Source: JBGSYN01 sp041750975
Lineage (GTDB): Bacteria > Pseudomonadota > Alphaproteobacteria > Geminicoccales > Geminicoccaceae
Assembly (NCBI GenBank): GCA_041750975.1
Contig: JBGSYN010000104.1
Coordinates: 1-64,000 of the forward strand
DNA length: 64,000 nt
Reading direction: 5' to 3'
The stretch's first letter is position 1. Every line of letters begins with the position of its first letter. Under the pieces are notes generated by a model that saw only the letters and a program-made list of their open reading frames with translations, had not been told where the DNA came from and did not search any database. Position numbers and translations under genes: made by a program. Of this stretch, positions 1 to 8,496 are shown one piece after another.

Positions 1-1706
1 AGCAAAGGCTCGGACCGGCGAAGGGCGATGAGTTTGCGCACGAAATCGCAGAAATCCTGATCGCGCTTGGAGATTTTGCTCCAATCGAGCCAGCTGATCT
101 CATTGTCCTGGCAGTAGGCGTTGTTGTTGCCTCGCTGGGTGCGGCCGAGTTCGTCGCCCATGCCGAGCATCGGCGTGCCACGCGATAGGAATAAGGACGC
201 GAGCATATTCCGCTTCTGGCGATCCCGTTCGTCGAGAATGAGAGGATCGTCCGTCGGTCCCTCGATGCCGTAATTGGCGCTCAGATTATCGCTGTGACCG
301 TCATTATTGGCCTCGCCATTCGATTGATTGTGTTTGGCCGAATAGGAGACCACATCCTCGAGGGCGAAGCCGTCATGGCAGGCCACGAAATTGACGCTCG
401 CGGCCGGATTGCGTCCATCTCGATGAAAGATGTCGGGCGAGCCCTGGAGGCGCTTGGCGAGACCCTGCGTCCCAGTCGCATCGCCGCGCCAGAAGGCCCG
501 GACATCGTCGCGGAAGCGATCGTTCCATTCGGCCCAGCCGGCGCCGAACTCGCCGAGGCGATAGCCGCCCGGACCGATGTCCCAGGGCTCGGCGATCAGT
601 TTCACGCTGTTGAGCACAGGGTCCTGGCGTACCGCGCGCAGGAACCCGCTATTGGCCTCGAAGCCTTCCGCCTCGCGCGCCAAGGTTGTTGCCAGATCGA
701 AGCGAAAGCCGTCGACGCCGCCGATCTCGACCCAGTAGCGCAGCGAATCCATGACCAGTTGCAGGACACGCGGATGCTCGAGATTGAGGGTGTTGCCGCA
801 GCCGGTGACGTTCTCGTAGCGGAGGGGCTGGCTCGGCAGGCTTCGATAGTAGCTCCGATTGTCGATGCCCTTGAAAGCCAAATGCAGTTGGTCGGGCTCG
901 CCTTCCGCAGTGTGATTATAGACGACATCGAGGATCACCTCGAGGCCACGCCGGTGGGCGGCGTCGACCATCGCCCGGAACTCCTCCATGGTTCCGTAGT
1001 CCGGGTGCGGGGCAAAGAAGCCTAGCGTATTGTAGCCCCAATAATTGGCAAGGCCCAAAGCCTCGAGCCGCGGTTCGGTGACGAACGCCTGGATCGGCAA
1101 GAGTTGGAGAGCGGTCACACCAAGCTTGACTAAATGATCAAGAACGGGTCCTTGGCCCAGACCCTGAAAGGTGCCCCTGACCCGGGGATCGAGTGCCGGG
1201 TGCAGCGCCGTCAGTCCCTTGACGTGCGCCTCATAGATGATCGTTCGGTCCCAGGGGATATGGGGCCGTGACGGCCTGGCAACAGCGCCGTTCCAAGGGT
1301 CCGGCACCCGCGCCTTCCACATCGAGGCGGCATTGTCCCGCCGATCGGGCTCGTGCCATAGGGCATCGGCAAAATGCAGTCGGCTGAAGCGATAGGAGCC
1401 CGCCAGCTCCTTCGCGTAGGGATCAAGCAGAAGCTTTGCAGGATTGAAGCGATGCCCATCCCCTGGCGCCCAGGGACCGTCCACCCGATAGCCATAGACG
1501 AGCCCCGGCCCACCATCTGGCAGAAACCCATGCCAGACCTGATCGGTCAACACAGGAAGTTCGTGCCGCACGGTCTCCACCGTACCGGAACTATCGAACA
1601 GACAAAGGTTGACCCGGCTTGCGTGGGCCGAAAAAAGGGCGAAATTGACCCCTTTTCCGGTCCAGGTCGCGCCCAGCGGGTAGGCCCATCCCGCTTCAAG
1701 CGTCAA
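1..1706 (-). CDS. glgX: Glycogen debranching enzyme GlgX (3' part cut by window edge)
   Basis: GlgX hydrolyses alpha-1,6 branch points of phosphorylase-limited glycogen in the cytoplasm. Reading the minus strand from a TTG at 1706 gives an uninterrupted frame to the window edge, so about 568 codons are visible and the C-terminus is missing. The N-terminus has the CBM48-like stretch with YGYRVDGPWAP. It is followed by the GH13 catalytic motifs DVVYNHT, DGFRFDLA (nucleophile Asp), a catalytic-Glu region LIAEPWD, and NFVACHDGF. The TTG start is chosen because an in-frame TGA lies just upstream and GAGG sits about 7 nt before it. The gene lies 47 bp downstream of msrP on the same strand. No other glycogen genes are in view. 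Confidence 0.93.
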   Translation of the reverse strand, partial: MTLEAGWAYPLGATWTGKGVNFALFSAHASRVNLCLFDSSGTVETVRHELPVLTDQVWHGFLPDGGPGLVYGYRVDGPWAPGDGHRFNPAKLLLDPYAKELAGSYRFSRLHFADALWHEPDRRDNAASMWKARVPDPWNGAVARPSRPHIPWDRTIIYEAHVKGLTALHPALDPRVRGTFQGLGQGPVLDHLVKLGVTALQLLPIQAFVTEPRLEALGLANYWGYNTLGFFAPHPDYGTMEEFRAMVDAAHRRGLEVILDVVYNHTAEGEPDQLHLAFKGIDNRSYYRSLPSQPLRYENVTGCGNTLNLEHPRVLQLVMDSLRYWVEIGGVDGFRFDLATTLAREAEGFEANSGFLRAVRQDPVLNSVKLIAEPWDIGPGGYRLGEFGAGWAEWNDRFRDDVRAFWRGDATGTQGLAKRLQGSPDIFHRDGRNPAASVNFVACHDGFALEDVVSYSAKHNQSNGEANNDGHSDNLSANYGIEGPTDDPLILDERDRQKRNMLASLFLSRGTPMLGMGDELGRTQRGNNNAYCQDNEISWLDWSKISKRDQDFCDFVRKLIALRRSEPL

Positions 1707-1753
1707 TGCCGGTCCTCAACCCATCTCAAGCGCCGACCTGCTATGGACGGACC

Positions 1754-2746
1754 TCAGCGGAAATAGACGGGATCGGGATTTTCGGGATAGAGCGAGGCGA
1801 CCTGCTCGACATAGCCATTATACATCAAGGTCGGAATCCGCTCGTCGATGCCGAGCCGCCGTTCGGTCGCCTGCGACCAGCGCGGATGGGGGACCTCGGG
1901 GTTCACATTGGCCCAGAAGCCATATTCGTTGCCGGCAATCTCTTCCCAGAAGCTTTTCGGCTGCTCGTCGGTAAAGGTGAGCCGGACGATCGATTTGATG
2001 TGCTTGAAGCCGTATTTCCAAGGCACCGCCAGACGCAGCGGCGCGCCGTTCTGTTTGGGCACGGGCTTGCCATAGGCGCCGGTCACCATAAAGGCGAGTT
2101 CGTTAGTCGCCTCTTCCATCGTGAGGCCCTCGATATAAGGCCACGGATACCAGAAGGCGCGTTGGCCAGGCGCCATCGAGCTATCCTCGAAGGTCTGCAT
2201 CTCGATATATTTGGCACCGCTGAGGGGCCGCGCATAGTCGATCAGCGCCTTCAGCGGAAAGCCGCTCCAAGGGACCACGAACGACCAGGCCTCGACACAC
2301 CGGTGGCGATAAATCCGCTCCTCGAGCGGCATGGCTTGCAGGAGGTCGTCGATGTCAACCGTACGCTCCTCCTCGACCATGCCGTTGATCTCGACCGTCC
2401 AGGGCCGGATTTGGAGTTCCTGGGCCGCGGCTGCGATCTGCTTGTGCGAGCCGAACTCGTAGAAATTGTTGTAGCTCGTCACAACATCGGCCTCGGTGAT
2501 GGCCTCGTCCGTAACGAACGCCTCGTTCCTCGGCACCGGGTAAAGCCCGGCGCTCGGATCGTCGCCCGCAGCCGCAATGGCCGCATCGTTCATGCCGTAG
2601 CGCGAGGCGATCAACGCCACGCCGCCAGCGATCGCCGCCGTGCCGAGGCCCATCGTCTTCAGAATGCGCCGGCGGTCCATGAACAACGGCTCGGGCGTGA
2701 CCTCGTTTTCGGCAAGTTCCCAATCTCGTTTTCGCCGGACCCACAT
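1754..2746 (-). CDS. msrP: Protein-methionine-sulfoxide reductase catalytic subunit MsrP (YedY)
   Basis: This is a periplasmic molybdopterin enzyme that reduces oxidised methionines in envelope proteins. The 330-residue product has a twin-arginine signal (MDRRRILKTMGLG, about residues 22-34). It then shows the family hallmarks YNNFYEFG, LEERIYRHRCVEAWS (the Cys ligates Mo), PQNGAP-like KQNGAPLRL, PWKYGFKHIKSIV and HPRWSQATER. An ATG exists further upstream, but the start at 2746 has AGGAGA 8 nt before it and gives the usual E. coli-like N-terminal length, so it is preferred. The membrane partner MsrQ is not adjacent on either side, so the electron donor must be encoded elsewhere or be different. 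Close spacing suggests co-transcription with glgX. Confidence 0.95.
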   Translation of the reverse strand: MWVRRKRDWELAENEVTPEPLFMDRRRILKTMGLGTAAIAGGVALIASRYGMNDAAIAAAGDDPSAGLYPVPRNEAFVTDEAITEADVVTSYNNFYEFGSHKQIAAAAQELQIRPWTVEINGMVEEERTVDIDDLLQAMPLEERIYRHRCVEAWSFVVPWSGFPLKALIDYARPLSGAKYIEMQTFEDSSMAPGQRAFWYPWPYIEGLTMEEATNELAFMVTGAYGKPVPKQNGAPLRLAVPWKYGFKHIKSIVRLTFTDEQPKSFWEEIAGNEYGFWANVNPEVPHPRWSQATERRLGIDERIPTLMYNGYVEQVASLYPENPDPVYFR

Positions 2747-2897
2747 AACGCCAGTCTCCTTAACAATCATTTCAATCCACTGGCACTTTACATAGGTCAT
2801 GCTGGCCCTTGTGTCGCGGCACGCTTTCACACGAGCGCGTTAGATCGGCCAAGAGGCGCGGGCCGTAAGGAAAGGCAAAACAAATTGGGAGACCGTC

Positions 2898-3641
2898 ATG
2901 GTCGAACTCGCCTCTTTGCCTTCACCCTTCAACGCCGTCGTCGTCGGTGCCACCGGCGGAATCGGTAGTGCCTTCGTGGACGCCCTGCTCGACAATGACC
3001 GGCTCGGCACGCTGGTCGCATGTTCACGCAATGAGCCTGACATCACCGACGACAAGCTCGCCTGGCTGCCGCTCGATGTCACCGAGGAAGCGACGATCGA
3101 GGCGGCCGCCGAGAAATCTAGAGATCGTGGCCCATTCCAGCTGATTATCTGTGCGGTGGGCATCCTGCATGGCGACGGCATCGAGCCCGAGAAATCCTAT
3201 GAGGCACTGGATCCGGAGCGTCTGATCAAGAATTTCCGGATCAACACGATCGGGCCGGCACTCATCGCCAAGCACTTCCTGCCGCTGCTGGAGCCCAGGG
3301 AGCGCGCGATCTTCGCAGCCCTCTCGGCCCGTATCGGCAGCATCGGGGACAACCGGATCGGCGGCTGGCATGGCTATCGCGCTTCCAAGGCGGCGCTCAA
3401 CATGATGATCCGGAAGTTCGGCATCGAAACCGGCCGCCGCCACAAGGAGATGATCTGCGTCGGCCTCCATCCCGGCAGCGTCGATACCGGCCTTTCCAAG
3501 CCGTTCCAGGGCAGTGTGCCGCAAAACCAATTGGTTCGCCCCGACCAGGCAGCGAACCACCTGCTCGAGGTCATCGACAATCTCAAGCCCGAGGATACCG
3601 GCCACTGCATTGCCTGGGATGGCGAGCGGGTTCCGTTCTAG
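2898..3641 (+). CDS. Short-chain dehydrogenase (C-factor/CsgA-like SDR)
   Basis: This 247-residue Rossmann-fold SDR has the glycine motif GATGGIG at residues 17-23 and the catalytic YRASK near residue 160. The late segment LHPGSVDTGLSKPF resembles the C-factor/CsgA subgroup of SDRs. Substrate cannot be deduced. It is divergent from msrP across a roughly 150-bp gap that must hold both promoters. The Shine-Dalgarno-like GGGAGA lies about 9 nt before the ATG at 2898. Confidence 0.88.
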   Translation: MVELASLPSPFNAVVVGATGGIGSAFVDALLDNDRLGTLVACSRNEPDITDDKLAWLPLDVTEEATIEAAAEKSRDRGPFQLIICAVGILHGDGIEPEKSYEALDPERLIKNFRINTIGPALIAKHFLPLLEPRERAIFAALSARIGSIGDNRIGGWHGYRASKAALNMMIRKFGIETGRRHKEMICVGLHPGSVDTGLSKPFQGSVPQNQLVRPDQAANHLLEVIDNLKPEDTGHCIAWDGERVPF

Positions 3642-3726
3642 ACGATCCGAACGGCGCGGCGTTTGCTGGCCTTATTGACCGCTTCCCGATCCGCCACAGT
3701 TTGTTCGAGAGGCTTGGAGGTGCGCC

Positions 3727-4563
3727 ATGCGGTTCATTCGTGTTGTCGTTGCTGTTCTGGTGATGCTGGCTGTCCCTGATGGTCCGGCCAAGGCTCAGAC
3801 GCCAGTCGATCTGGAACTCGTTCTCGCTGTCGATGTTTCGCGCTCGATGGATATGGAAGAGCAGCGGCTGCAGCGTCAGGGCTATATCGAGGCGCTGGCG
3901 CATCCCGAAGTACTGGCGGCAGTCCAACGCGGGTTTCTGGGGCGCGTCGCCCTTACCTATTTCGAATGGGGCGGGCCCATCATCCAGGATGTCATCGTTC
4001 CCTGGACCATCATCGAGGATGCAGCCTCCCTGCAAAAGGTGCTGGACACCCTAGCCGAGGCCAGGATCCGGGCGGTGCTCGATACCTCGATCTCGGAAGC
4101 GCTCTACTTCGCCGCCACCCTCTTCGACGAGAACGGCATCGAGGGCTCGAGGCAGGTCATCGATGTGTCAGGGGATGGCCCGAACAACCTCGGCAGCAGG
4201 GTGGAGCCCGCGCGCGATGCCGTGGTCGCTAAAGGCATCGTCATCAATGGTCTGCCGCTGATGATCCAGGGCGCAAATCACGGTCCCTGGAACATCCGCG
4301 ATCTCGACGTCTACTACACCGATTGCGTGATCGGCGGGCCGGGTTCCTTCGTCATTCCGATCAACGGTTTCGAAAACTTCGCGGAAGGCGTGCGCCGCAA
4401 ATTGATCCTGGAGATCGCAGGCGTGACGCCGGAGGCGCCGCCCCATCGTACTGCCACTTGGCCGCCGCATCTCATTCTCGCCCAATTGACACCGCGCGAT
4501 TCCAAGATGGACTGCCTGATCGGCGAGAAGCTGCGGCAGCGCTGGATGGGTATGCTGCCTTAG
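3727..4563 (+). CDS. DUF1194 domain protein, exported VWA-like
   Basis: The 278-residue product has a cleavable signal peptide (hydrophobic residues 4-20, likely cut after AKA at 21-23). A von Willebrand A-like fold follows, with the MIDAS motif DVSRSM at residues 36-41. The segments DTSISEALYFA and VIDVSGDGPNN are typical of DUF1194 proteins, which are common in Alphaproteobacteria and have no established function. The late YYTDCVIGGPGSFV segment is also family-like. A GGAGG (3717-3721) precedes the ATG. It sits alone after the SDR gene and converges on the PhyH-family gene with only 9 bp between the stops. A periplasmic, metal-dependent adhesion or binding role is inference from the MIDAS motif. 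Confidence 0.85.
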   Translation: MRFIRVVVAVLVMLAVPDGPAKAQTPVDLELVLAVDVSRSMDMEEQRLQRQGYIEALAHPEVLAAVQRGFLGRVALTYFEWGGPIIQDVIVPWTIIEDAASLQKVLDTLAEARIRAVLDTSISEALYFAATLFDENGIEGSRQVIDVSGDGPNNLGSRVEPARDAVVAKGIVINGLPLMIQGANHGPWNIRDLDVYYTDCVIGGPGSFVIPINGFENFAEGVRRKLILEIAGVTPEAPPHRTATWPPHLILAQLTPRDSKMDCLIGEKLRQRWMGMLP

Positions 4564-4572
4564 CCAAGTCAA

Positions 4573-5445
4573 TCAGACGGGGTGATTCGGCGCCGGCGGC
4601 AGGTCGGCGCCGCGAAACAGGATCGCGTTGCGCATCACCAGATATTTCTCATGAGCCCGCATCGCCGCCGGATCGAAATCGGTCTTGGGTCTCGGCTCAT
4701 GCTCGTAATGCCCATGGCGATCGACACCTCGAACCAAGGTCGCGCAATCCGGTCCGACCTTTGGCGCCACCGCCGGGTCGATGAAGGTAATGACATAGTT
4801 CACGCGCGGCGCTTCGGAATCGTTCGGCCCGGAGCCGTGCGGCGTGTGCAGATGATGGAACGAGACCTCCCCGGCATCGATCAGGACCGGCACCGTCGTC
4901 TTCGGATCGACCTCGAGATCGATCGTCTCGCCACGTGACAGAAGCTCGCCCTCGGCTTTCCTATCCTGGTGCGGGATCTGCCCGAGCCGATGGCCGCCCG
5001 GCAGGAAACGCATCGTGCCGTTCTGGAGCGTTGCCGGCGTCAGCGCCACCCAGGCGCGGACCACGCCTTCCGTCCGATCCAACTCATAATTGGTCGAATC
5101 CTGGTGCCAGGAGACAAAAGCGCCGGAGCGTGCGGCCTTCCAGAACACCCCTGAAGACCAGACCATGATGTCGGGCCCGATCAGGCTCTCGACGGCGTCC
5201 AGGAGGCCTTCGTCATGACAGATTTGGTCCGCCCATTCGAACAGCAGATGCGCCTTCAAGAGATAGATCTGATCGACCGGCCGCGGATAGCGTCCGGCGA
5301 TATCGCCGGACGTGAACGCCATGAAACGCCCGGCGACTTCTAACGCCTGCTCAGGTGGCATCAGCCGGTAGGGGAAGTAGTAGCCCTGTTCCCGGAACTG
5401 CCGCACCGCAGCCTCCGGCAATCCCAACGTCGAAACACTTGCCAT
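4573..5445 (-). CDS. Phytanoyl-CoA dioxygenase (PhyH) family protein
   Basis: This is a 290-residue cupin-fold, Fe(II)/2-oxoglutarate-dependent oxygenase of the PhyH family. The facial triad is visible: HxD in SWHQDSTNY (about residues 113-119) and a distal His in HHLHTPHGSGPN (about residues 198-209). An Arg follows in EAPRVNYVI, suited to bind 2-oxoglutarate. The substrate is unknown; the family includes hydroxylases of phytanoyl-CoA, ectoine and secondary metabolites. An AGGGAG sits 8 nt before the ATG at 5445. It is divergent from the toxin-antitoxin pair, and the palindrome at 5463-5482 lies between them, so the antitoxin may also affect this gene (inference). Confidence 0.88.
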   Translation of the reverse strand: MASVSTLGLPEAAVRQFREQGYYFPYRLMPPEQALEVAGRFMAFTSGDIAGRYPRPVDQIYLLKAHLLFEWADQICHDEGLLDAVESLIGPDIMVWSSGVFWKAARSGAFVSWHQDSTNYELDRTEGVVRAWVALTPATLQNGTMRFLPGGHRLGQIPHQDRKAEGELLSRGETIDLEVDPKTTVPVLIDAGEVSFHHLHTPHGSGPNDSEAPRVNYVITFIDPAVAPKVGPDCATLVRGVDRHGHYEHEPRPKTDFDPAAMRAHEKYLVMRNAILFRGADLPPAPNHPV

Positions 5446-5462
5446 TGCCCGTCACTCCCTTC

Positions 5463-5482
5463 TGTACTACATTAGTAGCACA
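5463..5482. promoter_or_regulatory. Palindromic operator overlapping the antitoxin promoter
   Basis: The arms TGTACTAC and GTAGCACA flank ATTA, giving a 20-bp imperfect palindrome of the form TGTnCTAC-N4-GTAGnACA. A plausible promoter overlaps it: TTGCCC (5445-5450), 17 bp, TACATT (5468-5473). That puts the start of transcription near 5480, just before the antitoxin gene. A Phd/YefM-type antitoxin binding here would block its own promoter, as is usual for these modules. The symmetry is seen directly; the binding is inferred. Confidence 0.6.
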
Positions 5483-5499
5483 CATCCGTGAGTTCGATC

Positions 5500-5766
5500 A
5501 TGACAGAATTGAAACCCATCAACCTGCGCGATGCCAATCAACACTTCTCCAAGATCATTAGGCAACTGGAGGAAGGCGAAGAGGGGTATGTCGTGCTTAA
5601 GCACGGCAAACCCGTAGCGCGAATTCTGCCCGTGCCCAATGAGCCCAAAAACTCACTGACGCCCGACCAGGAGGCAGCACTGGCGCGGATTCTCTCCACC
5701 AAGTTCAACCGCAGCTACGGTCGTTTCGATCGTGACGAACTCTATGACGACCGTTTCAAGAAGTAA
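5500..5766 (+). CDS. Type II antitoxin, Phd/YefM family
   Basis: This 88-residue protein has the Phd/YefM N-terminal DNA-binding and dimerisation fold: INLRDANQHFSKIIRQLEEG, then YVVLKHGKPVARILP. The C-terminal tail rich in Asp, Arg and Phe (about residues 60-88) is the expected toxin-neutralising region. A GTG at 5488 would add four residues. The ATG at 5500 is preferred because it leaves room for a ribosome site downstream of the palindrome. The gene overlaps the following PIN-domain toxin by 23 bp, which indicates translational coupling. It neutralises the toxin and probably autorepresses the operon. Confidence 0.9.
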   Translation: MTELKPINLRDANQHFSKIIRQLEEGEEGYVVLKHGKPVARILPVPNEPKNSLTPDQEAALARILSTKFNRSYGRFDRDELYDDRFKK

Positions 5767-6220
5767 GGGACCTTTTGCTCTCGATACCAATGTCCTGATC
5801 TATGCTCACCAATCCCAGGGCGATGACCGGGAAGTCCGAGCCGAAAGGATCGTCGCGTTGGCGGCAAAGACGGGTCGATGTGTCCTTGCACTCCAGACCA
5901 TCGGCGAGTTTTTTCATGCCGCGACCCGAAAGAAACTCCTCAGCACGACACGGGCTCATCAGCTGGCTCTCGATTATCTGGCGTTATTCGCAACCGTCCG
6001 CGCCGATCAGACAGATGTTGCGCGAGCCCTGGACGCGGCGACCACGGGTTCTCACTCCTATTGGGATGCCTTGCTGCTGGCGACGCTCAGCCGTGAAGGG
6101 TGCACCATGCTCCTGAGCGAGGACATGACCGACGGCGCGACCTTCGACGGAATGCCGATCAACAATCCGTTTGCGGCTCCCTTCCTGGATGACGACATCC
6201 AGGCAATCCTGGCCAATTGA
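5744..6220 (+). CDS. PIN-domain ribonuclease toxin, VapC type
   Basis: This 158-residue PIN-domain protein is expected to cleave RNA when released from its antitoxin. The conserved acidic residues are present: Asp14 in FALDTNVLIY, Glu in QTIGEFFHA, Asp in HSYWDALLLA and the Glu-Asp pair in LLSEDM. All four positions look intact, so the toxin is probably active. An in-frame GTG at 5732 is an alternative start. The ATG at 5744 is inside the antitoxin gene, as is common in coupled pairs. Pairing a Phd-type antitoxin with a PIN toxin is a known mix-and-match arrangement. Confidence 0.9.
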   Translation: MTTVSRSKGPFALDTNVLIYAHQSQGDDREVRAERIVALAAKTGRCVLALQTIGEFFHAATRKKLLSTTRAHQLALDYLALFATVRADQTDVARALDAATTGSHSYWDALLLATLSREGCTMLLSEDMTDGATFDGMPINNPFAAPFLDDDIQAILAN

Positions 6221-6222
6221 CC

Positions 6223-6975
6223 TCAGCCTTGACGGCGCATGAAGCTGAAGCTTTGCGCGGTCGGGCCGGGCTCGGGGCAACTGGCGATGAAGAGGGCGAG
6301 AGGGGCGACCTCATCGGGCTGCTTCGCCCACTCGCCCGGCATCTCGAAGGCGGCAAGACGGCCGCCTTCGAGCCGCTCCGCCTCGGTCGCGGGCGTGATG
6401 ACAGGGCCGGGCACCATCTCGTTGACGCTGATGCCTTCCGCCACCAGTTCCTCCGCCAGCACCCGGGTCAGCATCCAGACCCCGGCCTTGCCGACGCAAT
6501 AGGAGGAATGGCCGGCGACACCGCGATGCCCCATGCCCGAGCCCATCATGATGATGCGGCCGCCACCGCGCTTTTTCATGAGGGGAATGGCCGCCCTGGC
6601 GCAGTAATAGGCCGAGGTCAGATTGAGCTGGACCCCTCCGACCCAGGCCCCGGGGTCGCTGGCATCGACCCGCCCGCGGTGAATATTGCCGCCGGCATTG
6701 GCCATCAAGACGTCGAGTCCACCGAAACGGGCCTCGATCTGCTGCATCATCGAGGTCACCTGTTGGAGATCGGTGACATCGCAGGTGACGGCCAGCGCCT
6801 CGCCTCCTTCGACCTGGATAGCGGACGCAACCGCCTCGATTTCGCTCGTGGTCCGCGCCGCACACACGGTCTTCGCACCCGCCGCCCCGAAAATCCGGGC
6901 GATCGCTTCGCCGATACCATGCCCGGCACCGGTCACCAGCGCCACCTTGCCCTGAAGCGGTCGGTCCTGCGTCAT
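6223..6975 (-). CDS. SDR family NAD(P)-dependent oxidoreductase
   Basis: This is a classical SDR of 250 residues. It has TGAGHGIG (about residues 15-22), the NAG motif in LMANAGG, the Ser region around MMGSGMG, and the catalytic Tyr-Lys in YCVGK (near residue 158). A GPVITPAT loop follows the active site. Substrate unknown. The stop lies 2 bp from the convergent toxin stop at 6220, so the two transcripts must terminate into one another. It is divergent from the channel gene at 7168. Confidence 0.88.
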   Translation of the reverse strand: MTQDRPLQGKVALVTGAGHGIGEAIARIFGAAGAKTVCAARTTSEIEAVASAIQVEGGEALAVTCDVTDLQQVTSMMQQIEARFGGLDVLMANAGGNIHRGRVDASDPGAWVGGVQLNLTSAYYCARAAIPLMKKRGGGRIIMMGSGMGHRGVAGHSSYCVGKAGVWMLTRVLAEELVAEGISVNEMVPGPVITPATEAERLEGGRLAAFEMPGEWAKQPDEVAPLALFIASCPEPGPTAQSFSFMRRQG

Positions 6976-7167
6976 TTGCTAACCCCCTTGACCTTTAGCA
7001 GAGGACCGGGCGCTCTGCCCCGATCCCCGTTGCGGTGTTCCGACCTATCACGGGACGCCGCTTCGGGCCATGATCTGATCGACGGGTCCGCGTCGCCGGA
7101 ATGATCCGGGGCCGACAGCGTCCATAGACGTTAACGCCAGCCAAAACAGTCGGGACGAGAACCAGCG

Positions 7168-7593
7168 ATGCATCGGATGATCTTTGGCGATTTCTTTCTT
7201 TTCCTGCGCCATGTCCATACTCTGACGCGCTTTTCGCGGGGCATTCTCCTGATCCTCTTCATCATGTTGACGATCGCCACGATCGCCCTCGGCATGGTCG
7301 AAAATCTGCCGATCGGCCAGACCATCTACTTCTCGTTCATTACCGGCCTCACCATTGGGTACGGCCATTACCTTCCCGAAACGGGAATGGGCCAGGTCCT
7401 CTGCATCGTCATCGGCATCCTTGGCGTGGTTTTCGCCGGGATGGTCGTCGCGATCGCCAATCGCGCCCTGCAATGGTCGCTCAACGAAAAGCTCCAACTC
7501 GAAGACCCCATCGCCCGCCGCCACCACGAACTCTACGAAACCGCACCGTCCCGCCAGAAATCGTTCGTGCATTTCAGCAGGAAGGAAGGCTGA
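7168..7593 (+). CDS. Small two-TM potassium-channel-like protein
   Basis: This 141-residue protein has two hydrophobic helices (about residues 24-42 and 74-96) flanking a pore loop. The pore loop carries the K+ selectivity filter TIGYG at residues 62-66. This is the minimal pore-domain layout (Ion_trans_2 family), acting as a tetramer in the inner membrane. There is no RCK/TrkA regulatory domain; the basic C-terminal tail ends at residue 141. Conductance of K+ is inferred from the filter. The gene stands alone, divergent from an SDR. Confidence 0.85.
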   Translation: MHRMIFGDFFLFLRHVHTLTRFSRGILLILFIMLTIATIALGMVENLPIGQTIYFSFITGLTIGYGHYLPETGMGQVLCIVIGILGVVFAGMVVAIANRALQWSLNEKLQLEDPIARRHHELYETAPSRQKSFVHFSRKEG

Positions 7594-7729
7594 GGGGCGC
7601 AGCGCATGGCGATCGTTCCTGCAAACTCTTCTGCGGTCTTCATGTCTCTACCCGTCGAGTGACAGTTGACGAACCCGTCCCAACGCGCCGACACGAGGGA
7701 TGATTGGTCAACACGAACGGGAGGTCATG

Positions 7730-8488
7730 ATGGCGTTTGCTTCATACCCGAGCCTCAAGGACGCGGTGGTTTTCGTTACCGGAGGTGCGTCCGGCATCGG
7801 CGAGCAGGTGGTCCGGGCTTTTGCCGGACAGGGCTCGAAGGTCGGTTTCATCGATCTCGACCGAGAGCGCAGCGAGGCCCTGGTCGGCGAGCTTGGTGGT
7901 GGTGCCGAAATTCATTTCGAGGCGTGTGATCTGCGCGACATCGATGCCCTGCTGCGGGCGTTCAAGGGCCTGGAGGCGGCTTTCGGCGACGCCGCGGTGC
8001 TAGTCAACAATGCGGCGCGCGACGACCGGCATGGCTGGGAGGATGTCACGTCCGACTATTACGACGAGCGGATCGCGACCAACCTCAAGCACATGTTCTT
8101 TGCGATCCAGGCGGTGGCACCGGGCATGATCAGGCAGGGCAAGGGCTCGATCGTCAATTTCGGCTCGAACTCCTGGTGGCAGGCGAGCGGCGGGATGCCG
8201 GTCTACACTTCCGCCAAGGCGGCCGTGCACGGCATGACGCGCTCCTTCGCCCGCGATCTCGGACCGCATCGGATCAGGGTCAACACCGTGGTGCCGGGCT
8301 GGGTCATGACCGAGCGCCAGAAAGAGCTTTGGGTGACGCCGGAAAAGCTCGAGCAGCATCTCGCCCGGCAATGCCTGCCGGACCCGATCGACCCGGTCTA
8401 TCTGGCGCGGATGGTGCTGTTTCTGGCCTCGGACGATGCCGCGATGTGCAGCGCCAACAACTACATGGTCGAAGCCGGCTCGATCTGA
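7730..8488 (+). CDS. SDR family oxidoreductase
   Basis: This is a classical SDR of 252 residues: TGGASGIG near residues 17-24, VNNAARDD as the NAG region, the NFGSNSW Ser loop, and the catalytic YTSAK near residue 155. PGWVMTERQ follows. An earlier ATG at 7700 is in frame, but the GGGAGG at 7719-7724 fits an ATG at 7730 (or 7727) much better. It converges on the long fusion gene with 8 bp between the stops. Sugar or polyol dehydrogenase relatives have this look, but the substrate is not determined. Confidence 0.87.
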   Translation: MAFASYPSLKDAVVFVTGGASGIGEQVVRAFAGQGSKVGFIDLDRERSEALVGELGGGAEIHFEACDLRDIDALLRAFKGLEAAFGDAAVLVNNAARDDRHGWEDVTSDYYDERIATNLKHMFFAIQAVAPGMIRQGKGSIVNFGSNSWWQASGGMPVYTSAKAAVHGMTRSFARDLGPHRIRVNTVVPGWVMTERQKELWVTPEKLEQHLARQCLPDPIDPVYLARMVLFLASDDAAMCSANNYMVEAGSI

Positions 8489-8496
8489 CCCGAGCC

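Noticed and set aside
294..1025. Plus-strand open frame of 243 codons
   Set aside because: It is antisense to glgX, which has clear catalytic motifs on the minus strand.
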